Assembly (NCBI GenBank): GCA_026874595.1
Contig: CM049319.1
Coordinates: forward strand, 1,181,501-1,245,500
DNA length: 64,000 bases
Reading direction: 5' to 3'
Source: Sipunculus nudus
Lineage: Eukaryota > Annelida > Sipuncula > Golfingiida > Sipunculidae
Shown here piece after piece: positions 47,481 through 57,312 of this stretch (position 1 is the first letter of the stretch; each line of letters opens with the position of its first letter). Both the position numbers and the translations under genes were made by a program. The notes beneath the pieces are model-generated. The model had not been told where the DNA came from and did no database searches. It saw only the letters and a list, made by a program, of their open reading frames with translations.

Positions 47481-48590
47481 TTAATGTGTAAAATTTATAA
47501 GCAACAATGGCAAAAATAACACTAAACCTCTCCCCTACCTACGGCGACAACTTCATGTAATGTGGTAAGCTAATGTGAGATTATATCTCTATATTACTGA
47601 TTTCACAAAGTGTGATCGATTATTAAGTATCTATATTGTTGGATTCTCCATAATAATGTAAAATACTACATTCGAAGGGATTTTATTCTCTTTCAAGCTG
47701 TATTAATGCCATAAATTTCATGCAATTTGTTTATTTTTTAAATCATCTATGATAAACTTTAATTTATTAATTCTATAGCTGCTCTTTGGAACGAACATGA
47801 GTTCGTCAATTTGATTAGTCATGACAGCACAATCTATATTAAAATATGTTTGATGACTGGAATGCTATTCTTTGGGCTTCCACTTAGTAAGCCCATGACT
47901 ATAATGACCAGCATGAACATTTACTAAATTACTTCGCACTCTGTGCTCCTGCGTGGACGTGTTACTGCCTACAAGTAGTATGTTTAGATGATGTCGGTTG
48001 ATACATATAGGCCTTTTAGACCTTTAATCAATGGGAACGGATTTCATCTTATCTAACAATGGAAGGCCTTTACGTTCAAATAATAAATATAATGGATGCC
48101 ACTGATATACTCAGCTAGGCATTCAACTGCATTTGATGGTTAGTTAAAGCATCTATTTTCACTCATATTAATAACCCTTCAATCTAACCTCTTTATTTCG
48201 AATCACTGATGTTATCGGCTGGATTATGACACCCTCTGTGTTTAATAATCCACGCCTTATACAACAATCAATCGTTATTCTTTATGGCGAGATAAAAGCC
48301 GTGAGACTCAGTGATAGGCCTGGGTTAACGGGCATGTTACTGGTGTAACCTGCAAATAAATGGCATAAAATCATTGCCGTTATTGCTTTGCCCTTTTGAC
48401 AATAACAATGTAACGCTACAATAATTACATTTTTAAATGAAAGGCTGTTGTAAGTTATTCCTTGCATCTCGATAGAACCTTTAGCCAACTGCCGTATGGG
48501 TCAAAGTCAAGAGCCCGAACAAACGCAGTTCATTAATAACCAAGTATAAAGCAGATGCGTTTAACGTCCTGAACGATATATATACAGAAG

Positions 48591-48660
48591 AACCCCACAA
48601 TTACGACCACCCCTAGGACTGAAGTGGTCGTAATTTGGGGGTGGTCGCAATTATGGGGTT
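48591..48660. repeat. Short hairpin with alternative pairings
   Basis: AACCCCACAATTACGACCAC (CCC) at 48591-48613 pairs with 48638-48660 (2 mismatches over 23 bp). The inner ATTACGACCAC also pairs perfectly with GTGGTCGTAAT at about 48624-48634. A TA-rich microsatellite (about 48676-48760) follows. It resembles the tip of a fold-back element. Confidence 0.75.
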
Positions 48661-50379
48661 GTCGCAAGGCGGGGTTATATATATATGTATGTGTATATAT
48701 ATATATATATTGTATATATATATATATATATATATAAATATATATATATACAAACACACACACATGTATATATATACTGTGAAATAAAAGAATTTTTAAG
48801 AAATATTAAAAATTGTTATTTCAGCTAGATCCAGTTTATTTTTAATATTTTTTTTAAGTAACCAGCTCCACTTTTTCATGTTTGCTTAACTAAGTACAAA
48901 ATTCACCTACAGAATAACATTCAGGCTTCGGACTACGTGACAGAGGCTTACAAGCGATAATCCTGGCTTCAACCTAGCGGCAGCCTGTCAACCAAACGTC
49001 GATTCTTAATTAACTGCAGTCCCCTATTTCAGTTATTTTAGAAGGCCTGAGTGTCATGTTGTCATGGCTAGCTCAAACCAGAATCGGTGTACCAATTGTG
49101 TGGGGTTCTGAGCGTTTGTCATCCCCATCCTAGGGTCATGACATCGAGGAACCCGCGAAAGGTGCACTCGTTTGGGAGTGAAACACGAATGTTGGTCACC
49201 GTCTCTCCATTACACCTGCAGAGTGCTCACATATGGTCGGGGCCGTGCTCCTGGGCTGTAATTCGAACGCGTAATCACGGCTTTGAGCCCTGTACTCCAC
49301 ATCTAGACTGCATAAGCCGGTCCACAAGATCTGGTCTTCCTCGTAACCTGTTGTGCCAAAAAAGTTATGATTCTGAGCCAATCACTGCCACATACTTTGT
49401 AGACAGTCAACTACGATTTGATAAATATTCTCAAGGATGTTGACTTAGTAAAAAATGTATACAGCCAAACGGGTTGATTTTACGTGGACCGCAGGATCAT
49501 CAGGCAGGATCAGTTCCTTCCTCTGCACTCGACCAAAACATTTGCTTCCACATTTATAAATGAGACAATTAGCCACAACTTGTTGTTTTATCATAATTTG
49601 TTGTTTTATCAACACTGCATGCATGTTCATGTCTCAGTTGGCATTTTGTCATTATTTAATGTACAATAAGTCTATTATCTTTCTTTAAATTTTAGATTTG
49701 ATATTTTCTACTTCTCATTTTAGATCCTATATAGAAAGATTGTAACCAGTGACCTATGGTTCTGCGTTTGATGCTATAGTGAGAGTTTTACTGGGGGTCG
49801 GACATTCGCGTGGTAAAACGTTTGGTTCTCTGCTCAAGCGACCCGGTTTTTTTTTGTGGATTGGAGTTGCCTGTCTTATTTGGCCGGTGGTTCTCCGGTT
49901 TCCTCCGCCTCTAAAGACTACTGAACGCCGATTCCTGAGAAGTTGAGTGCCCCGTTTAGTTATAATACCTATATATAAAATCAATGTAAAATGAATAAGT
50001 TTATATTATATATACCCTATGCACTGTTTCAAAACGACAGAATATTAATTCTGTATCATAATGATACATTTGTTTAATCTGCGGAATAAGAAAATCCTAA
50101 AATTTAAATCTAGTTTTGCTTTCATTACTTTAAGAATTTCAATGTAATTGTTTTCAAACTCTTATATCCAGTTCTTTGGAATGTTATTATTAAATTTGTG
50201 ATTTCACGTACATATAATGCCATACGACACAACATCACATCATGTGACTTAGTATACAGCATCTTAGTAATGTAAGAAAGCAGTCCGTGCCTATGTAATG
50301 TCTTACTCTTTTATGATCATATAGTGCGCATGCACTCGTTAACAATGTAACATACATGTTTTGTGGATACTAAAAGCCA

Positions 50380-50690
50380 GTCAACCTGTACTCCCCAAAA
50401 AAGCCAATAATTGTTTGAGCAAAAAATATCAAAACATGTTTTTGTTTACCGAACAATATAAGGTGAATATCATATACAGAGAAAATCAGGAGAAATCAAC
50501 TTTTGTTCCAAAGCCAAGAGTTTTAACAAATCCGTCTGCACCACTTGCAATAACAAACAGCTTATTGTCATCTACATAGATTTTCTATTGTATCTTTGCT
50601 TAAAACATACATGTAATCTTTCATACAAATGCTGAAAAGTGTCGGCCCGACAGCCAATTTCTGCCGAGTACCTTAAATCCTAGTGCACCA
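50380..50690 (-). mobile_element. Ancient LINE RT fragment inside copy A
   Basis: The minus strand reads GTRQKLAVGPTLFSICMKDY, then MYVLSK, and in a shifted frame IYVDDNKLFVIASGADG, i.e. RT motif B and a YxDD box. The same segment is in copy B at about 62350-62560 (GPRQGLIVGPTPLNVC, MYGLS), so it predates the segmental duplication. It is heavily decayed. Confidence 0.6.
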
Positions 50691-51084
50691 GTTGGTGAGA
50701 TTATTCTCGGCATTTCTTCTTCATTTTCCTTTCTAAGGTAATCAGAAATGAGCAGCTATGCTATGTTTGACATGCATTCAGATACTAGCAGATCGTGGAT
50801 TCTGTATTCTTCAGTTTGTTTACCGCTCAGGCCATAGTGTCGACGATGCCGCTTTTATCTTTTAACAGTCCTGAAAATGATGGGAACTGTATATCGGTAT
50901 ATGAGATTTTTTTTGTTTTTCCAAGTGATTTAACGTCACAAAACCGCACCTCCTAGGTCAAATGCTTAAAATTTTCAGGTTTCGCCAATTACAATCAGTT
51001 CGATTCTAAATTATTTGACGAATCGGACTCAGTATGAAGATGCCTTAATATGCAATCTCCAAAATTATGTGTGTACAAATACTG

Positions 51085-51320
51085 CAATACCTCATGCAGG
51101 GGACTGTACCCTCGCCAGTTTAATTTACTCTTTATAAAGCTGAATGCACACACACATCATTAAGTTTGCAGATGACACTTCAATCACTGGCTGTATGAGT
51201 CATGGTGATGATATCCATTACATTCGACAGATCGATCTTTTTGTTGAGTGGTTTGAATGAAATTGTTGAAATGTTTCCAAAACAAAAGAACTGATCGGAG
51301 AGAGTGCTGATTTGAAACAC
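51085..51320 (+). mobile_element. LINE RT fragment (PQG / FADD region)
   Basis: The plus strand reads MQGTVPSPV-FTLY (decayed VPQGTVLSP), then IIKFADDTSITGCMSHGDD, IHYIRQIDLFVEWFE and NVSKTKELI, a characteristic RT stretch of fish/invertebrate LINEs. It lies at the edge of segmental copy A and points opposite to the 50380-50690 fragment. Stops interrupt it. Confidence 0.75.
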
Positions 51321-52063
51321 TATTTAGGTTTTATTTCGGTGAATAAATATTTATGTGTGTATAAATATTGATAACCGGCTAGGACCAGCAGCAAAATCGG
51401 TCAGTGCAAAAGTACTTTTTTTTTAAATTTCGATCATATTTGGTGTTCAGTCGGATTTGCCTCATCTGTTTCGTACCTCCATTATACAGTGTGTACTTAA
51501 GGAGGTAACCTTAAAAAGCATAAGAATATACTAAAAAATAATATAAAAATGACAAGCGTATTAGTTTGTACTAAACATGACAACATAACCACACTTTATC
51601 AAATAAAACTTAAGGCAAAAAAGTTTGATATCATGAGAGACGGTACACCCCCACTTCGACAGTTGTCTGATGAATATCAGATTTTTAGAAGCGGGGCCGT
51701 CTACGGACACCAGCGTTCGGTAATAAACGAAATAAAAAAAAAATCCGTCTTCCTAATCAATGATCTGTTTACTGCTAAAATGTTTATTTATCATTTGAAT
51801 CCGAATTTTGAACGTATAGTAGCATGTTGTTTGTTGTAGGGGATGTTCTGGAGGGGAGCTAGAGATGTGAGAGATAGAACAGTAATATCTTTACTGCGAT
51901 GAATTATTCCTTATTATTTAATGTGACTTCATATAATAGTGTAATACATTTCTTTGTAAAGGGGCGTTCCCACTGCCATGAATTTAACCCCCGACGCGCT
52001 ACCAATTTGATTTTTATTTTTTGCTTCTTGGCTCTTCTTGACCACAGGCGTGGGCCTCGATTT

Positions 52064-52087
52064 AAGTTTTGAGTCGACTCAAAACTT
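52064..52087. repeat. Perfect 24-bp palindrome
   Basis: AAGTTTTGAGTC joined to GACTCAAAACTT with no loop. It lies at the left edge of a 1.1-kb TAC/GTA-rich region. Confidence 0.9.
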
Positions 52088-53200
52088 TTTGGCCACCGCT
52101 ACGAATTGTCTAATTTCGTAGGTCATATTTAATTTTTAGAAGCGCTTCTTAGCCCGTGGCAGATGCATGCTTCATGGTAGATCGTAAGTTTTACGTAACC
52201 TATTCAGTATAAATCTAGACAACACTGCGTGGATAATTAATCAGTACGTATCACTATATTAACGCAACGAAATACTACGAATCCTTAAGGACTGGCTGCG
52301 ATCCAGCTAATAAGTACCTAAGCAATACCTAAGAATAATCCCGATATAGCTCAGAATCAGTAAGACGTACTGCGTATAAGCCCAAAGCACTATCGCGACA
52401 GCAAGAAGTACTGACGATCCAGTTGTTACGTATTACTAAAGGACTACGTTACAACTACAAAGCTGTTACCAAGCGTAACTAAATAAAAAATTTATAATGT
52501 TTTCTTCATGTATAAACTGGAATTATGCATTTCAATGGATACATGCGTCCACCATTTGGAGATCCCTTTTGTATTTCCTAACCCGTGTTTGCATCCACTT
52601 ACCTCAGAACTAGGAGCATACGTTTCAAAAACGCTTTGTAAAGATTTAAATCCCGGTGTTTAGAGTATTCGTTAGTTATGTTGTGAATAAGCACACACAA
52701 GCACCTACGCACTCACACACCAAAAACACACACACGCACTCACAGGGCCGTCTTCACTCCATGACGGGTCCCTGGGAGGGTTCCCCTCTCTCCCCCACCC
52801 TGATACTTCTGCCTATAGCGATATGAAGCGTAACAGCTTAAGTACGGAAAATCGCAAGAATGTTCACTGATGTGTAGCTAGTCGTATGTGTTCGGTTTAT
52901 ATAGTTCCGAATGCCTATGTCGTTCCTAGCTGAAGCTCGGTGGTTCCTTGTATTTCGTTGTAACTAGCAGCTCCTACGACACAAACTGCAGATTTATTGT
53001 GAAGAACTTGTAATAGCTACGTAATGCTTTGTGACTGATTCGGAGCAGCATCGTGGGACTTCTTAGTGGCCTATTCCCTGTTAAGTCATTAGGGCAGAAT
53101 CGCGCGAAATTTCGTAACCTTCGAAATCTTTCCTATTCGTAGCTCTTCGGGAGATAAACTCGTGGAGATAAACCCTTTAACCGAATTTTACAATATGACA
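52088..53200. other. Possible degenerate large inverted repeat; no gene
   Basis: Parts of 52090-52460 resemble the reverse complement of about 52800-53160 (for example GCTACGAAT...ATTTCG and CAACGAAATAC on both sides), suggesting an old fold-back element. The alignment by eye is patchy. Confidence 0.35.
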
Positions 53201-53204
53201 GATT

Positions 53205-53573
53205 GTGGCCTCTACGGTTGCCAGCTATCAGGCACATTTATATAATAAAGACGCAGTTGAGTTTTTTTCTGTAGAATGGTTTACCTGTTTCTGCTCTGAT
53301 GACCCTTTAAATTTCGCACAGGTAACGTCGGTGTGTTTTTCTAGGACAGGTTTCGCAGACCCTAAATATGCTTCACGTCTTTTTCAAAAACATATTTCTT
53401 TGTGTGATTGTTTGAATAGCATAATTCGCCATTCTTTGCTGACATTTTTTTTAGGGGAAGGGAGTTCTAAGGTGAGGGGTAAGGGAAACACATTAAAAAA
53501 ACCCGCGAAAGGCTCTGGATTTAAATTTGCAACATTCAGTCTCTACCAGCTCATAAGAACACTGTTATCTTAA
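53205..53573 (+). other. Unrecognised 122-aa open frame
   Basis: Opens MASTVASYQAHLYNKDAVEF and contains several Cys (WFTCFCSDD). I recognise no domain, homologue, signal peptide or membrane segment, and no splice context supports it. It is most probably a chance frame. Confidence 0.15.
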
Positions 53574-53887
53574 TGAACCGTGGATTTTCCAGGGGTACAT
53601 CTAGTATCATATAATATGCTGCAGCCAACTTGGACGGGATAATACAAATACATGAAAAAATCATGCTGTTTTAGAAAATTACATATATACTTGAAGCACT
53701 ACCGTATATTCTTAAATGACATATCAGGTACACCAGGTACCATTAAGCAGCACACGATAAACCTCACATATACCCTTGTAGGTAAGGATGATATTTACTA
53801 GGATAACAGAGCCGTACAATAGTCTTTTCACAGTGGCCATAGGTAAATCACATGTAATAGTGAGTTAGTTACAAGGCTCTAATTTGT

Positions 53888-54304
53888 TGTCCCCCGCAGT
53901 CGCCGAAGGCCGTCCGTCCGTCTGTCCGTCCGTCACATATTGTGAACGCAATAACTCAAAAAGATTCTGATGTACAGTCACCAAACTTGCAGCATTGATG
54001 TATCTTATCAAGGGCTAGGTTCAGTTTGAACACGGTTGACCTTGGCGAAATTTTCAAGGTCAAAGCGGCGATAATGCTAATATGATGTTAACGCAAATTC
54101 TCGACAAGAAATTGAGGCACAGTCACCAAACTGAAGCATTGACGTACTTCATGAAGGGCTAGTTCAAGTTCGAATATGGATGACCTTCATCCAGTTTTCA
54201 AGGTAACAGCGGTAACAGTCTTGGTGGGTCACATTGACCCATCTGAAATTTCATACATATATTCACAACTTTATTCCAGCTATTCCCACAACAGGCGGGG
54301 GACA
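53888..54304. mobile_element. 417-bp MITE with 10-bp TIRs
   Basis: Terminal inverted repeats TGTCCCCCGC (53888-53897) and GCGGGGGACA (54295-54304). Inside are (CCGT)n-like CCGTCCGTCTGTCCGTCCGT and two copies of ACAGTCACCAAACT...AGCATTGA about 145 bp apart. It has no coding capacity. Confidence 0.7.
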
Positions 54305-54908
54305 TACTAGATCTGTTCCCAGGACCAACTTTTCCCTTTTTTAATTTTAGAGATAGTTTGTTAGAACGCAGATTTCTATAGCCTTTTAACGTCATTCTAT
54401 ATCGCTTTTCAAATAAAAGGGGTAAAAAATGTTATATGCTAGTGATCATGACAACTTATTGTCAATTATACAGGTTGTGTACTTTGTCAGAAGGCAATCA
54501 TGTTCATAACTTAGGCCTTGGGATATGACTTTTGGTATTATAAACCGTGACGGGAATGATACCTTAAAATCGATATGAGCCATCCTTACAGCGTAGAGTA
54601 TTGTCTATTATAATAACTCTCATATAACATTAAATCGTATAACTCAAATAATTTATATATTGTACACAGCAGCTAATTCGTGCATAGTTAATTTGATACC
54701 GGGTCTGGAGTTGAAATGGTTACAGATACTGAACAATCAGGGATTTTAACAAAATCTTTAAACAAGACTTTAAACAAAAGGGATTGAAATGGGGAATAAG
54801 GGAACGCAGTTCGCCCATTAAATTTTTAAAGGATAAGGCTATGCCCTGTTGGTAAACCTCTCTATTGAATAAGAAGGAATGTGACCATACGATAAGAATA
54901 TTATTTTT

Positions 54909-56846
54909 GCTTGCCGGAAATCGCCGGTCAGTCGCGGATGTCTGTTTGTCTGTCTGTCTGTTTGTCTATCTGTTCCCTCTCTACAGGTCGCAATTTTTCA
55001 GCAATCGCTTTCAAACTTACACAGTTGATGGAAAATGTAAAATGACAGGAGCCTATTGTTTTTGGTCAATATAGGTCAAAGGTCAAGGTCTTCAAAACTC
55101 CTTAAAACGGTTTTTTATTCATATCTTTGTTACTTTGAGTCGTATCTACTACATCTCTAGCTCATTTAAATCGTCATTCCAAGGCCTTTCTTCTCGTGTG
55201 TGGCTGCTTTAAATTTGCTGTAACCATGGTTACGCATTTTGGGAAAAATCGTGATATTCGAAAATGAGGGGTCTGATTTTTCTAACTTTATCAGTTTTAA
55301 AGCTTCAGAGGTCTAGTTTTTTTAATCAGATAGCATACGGGTAGTGTTATTTGATTATATTTCAAGTATCGCAATATCTCGTACAATATCGCGTCAAACG
55401 AGATATTTCGAGATATCTCTTTGTGATAGCATAGAGTCCACAAGTATACAGGAATCATTTTGAAACTGATACAAATTATGTCTTACACTAATATTTCGAA
55501 ATAGATTTTTCATTATCCGGATATGGCCGCTAGGGGGCGCCTTACCTTTACCTCTCCAAAATATCATTTTTTGGCCATATCTCCAAAAACTATAAATCTC
55601 ATTTACAGAAAATATAGCTTATTTTCTTCCTCTGAGTCTTCTCCATAACCTAGTTAAGTCAGCTGGTCTCAATCTTGTGTCACTTTGTCAGTATGTCTGT
55701 CTGTTTGTAGGTTGTCTCAATTTCCTGCTTTCTGGTTCTTGCGTCTAACTTATAGGAGTCTACAGGCCACAGTTTTGAAAGAATCCTTCTGAAACTATCA
55801 CATCTCATGCCTTACAGTAGTATCTCGAAATGGATTTTTCATTTTCCGGATATGGCCACTAGGGGGCGCTGCACATGACCCTCCCCAACATATCGTTCTC
55901 CATAACTATAAACCTCGATTACAGAAACTATGGCATATTTTCTTCCTCTTGGTCTTTTCCATAACCTGAATAAGTCATCTGGTGTCATTCGTGTGTCACC
56001 TTGTCAGTTTGTCTGTCTGTTTGCCAGTTGCCCTCAAATTCGCCTGCTTGCTGGTTCTTGCGTCTCACGTATAGCATTCTACAGGCCACAGTTTTGAAAG
56101 AATCCTTTTGGAACTAGTATATATTATGTTTTACAATCATATCTCAAAACAAATTTTTCATTCTCCGATATTGCCGCTAGGGGGCGCTGCACTCAACCCT
56201 CACCTACATATCATTTTTTAGCCATATCTCCATAACTATAAACCTCAATTACAAAAACTATGGCTTATTTTCTTCCTTTGGTTCTTCTTAATAACCTGAG
56301 TAAGTCAACTGGTCTCATTCTTGTGTCACTTTGATAGGATGTCTGTCTGTTTGTCCGTTTTCCTCAAATTCACATGCTTGCTGGTTCTAGCATCTCTCAT
56401 TTGGCATTCAGTAGGCCATAGATTTGGAGGAATCCTTTTAAAACTGGGACATCATATGTCATACACTAATAACACGAAACGCATTTTTTGTCTTCAGGAT
56501 ATGTCCACTAGAGGGCCCTGCTGGCGAACATTCACCAATAAAATATTATTTTGCCATATCTCCAAAACTACAAACCGCAATTACATAAATTATAACTTAT
56601 ATATTTTCTTCCTCTGATCCTTCGCCATAACCATGTAAAGTCATCTGGTGTCAATCTTGTCTCACATTGTCAGTATGTCTGTCTGTTCGTCATTTATTGT
56701 CAGCTTTCTCTTCCTGTTTGTTCTTTTGTCTTAAATGTCATTCTACGGGGCACAACGTCTCAACGCCCCGAGAATTATTCCATCGATAGAAAACCGACAG
56801 TATCTTCTACCTGTCCGTCTGTCTATCATTTCAATTTCCGGCAAGC
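54909..56846. mobile_element. 1.94-kb element with 13-bp TIRs and internal tandem repeats
   Basis: Ends are GCTTGCCGGAAAT (54909-54921) and its exact inverse ATTTCCGGCAAGC (56834-56846). The interior holds CTGT-rich runs at both ends and about four tandem units of roughly 318-331 bp, each marked by CCGGATATGGCCNCTAGGGG then GCGC (55531, 55860, 56178, 56509), with ACAGGCCACAGTTTTGAAAG, AATCCTT and GTCAGTNTGTCTGTCTG. No transposase is present; it is non-autonomous. The superfamily is unknown. Confidence 0.75.
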
Positions 56847-56998
56847 GTTCGACCTGTGGTCGTCTATTCTTTTTTTATTATTAAGCCGTTTGGATTTTAG
56901 GTTTACTAGGAATAATCGTAACCTGTCGTTGTGTTCAGGGCCGTGTCCAAGATCCCAGATCGGGGGAGCCGGAGGGAGAAACAAAACCGCTGTCCAAA

Positions 56999-57004
<6 letters not shown>

Positions 57005-57078
<74 letters not shown>
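57005..57078. repeat. (AT)n(GT)n microsatellite
   Basis: About 16 AT followed by about 21 GT repeats. Confidence 0.97.
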
Positions 57079-57079
<1 letters not shown>

Positions 57080-57168
57080 ATTCCGGTGCGTAGTCCAAAG
57101 CCTATATCAGTGAATGAAAGGGAATGATAACCACAAACTATTTCCGTTCACAGGTTTGCAAAATTCAT

Positions 57169-57174
57169 TTTATT
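57169..57174 (-). terminator. Poly(A) signal for the receptor gene
   Basis: AATAAA on the minus strand, about 140 bp beyond the receptor stop codon. Confidence 0.6.
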
Positions 57175-57312
57175 GAATAACATATAAATTTATGCCCAAA
57201 TACAAACGTATTTACACATCTTCTTCAAAATTAGACCACGAAAAACAGCTTATTATGCACACAAAGTATGCACTATATTTATACAGAAATGCTTGTATGA
57301 CTGTGGGTTTCT

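Larger units (their letters stand above)
44735..51010. repeat. Segmental duplication, copy A (direct repeat of 59490-63165)
   Basis: Collinear blocks match copy B: 44735-45490 with about 59490-60210, 47490-48560 with about 60690-61640, about 49600-49790 with about 61845-62010, and 50380-51010 with about 62225-63165. Shared words include ATTCGTGGAGTCTTAATGTA, GCGATGGGAGTGATTGTG, ATGCCGCACCCAGAAATC, CCATAATAATGTAAA and AAATCCTAGTGCACCAGTT. Copy A is enlarged by insertions at about 45490-47490 (microsatellites, hairpin, LINE 3' end) and about 48560-49600. Block limits were judged by eye. Confidence 0.88.

Noticed and set aside
49087-49443. Possible tRNA-derived SINE or small gene
   Set aside because: A weak B-box-like TTCGAA word occurs, but no A box at proper spacing, no cloverleaf and no tail could be recognised.
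49749-49984. Overlapping open frames on both strands near the CCGGTGGTTCTCCGGTTTCC segment
   Set aside because: No domain in either direction; lies in DNA inserted within segmental copy A and probably belongs to an unidentified repeat.
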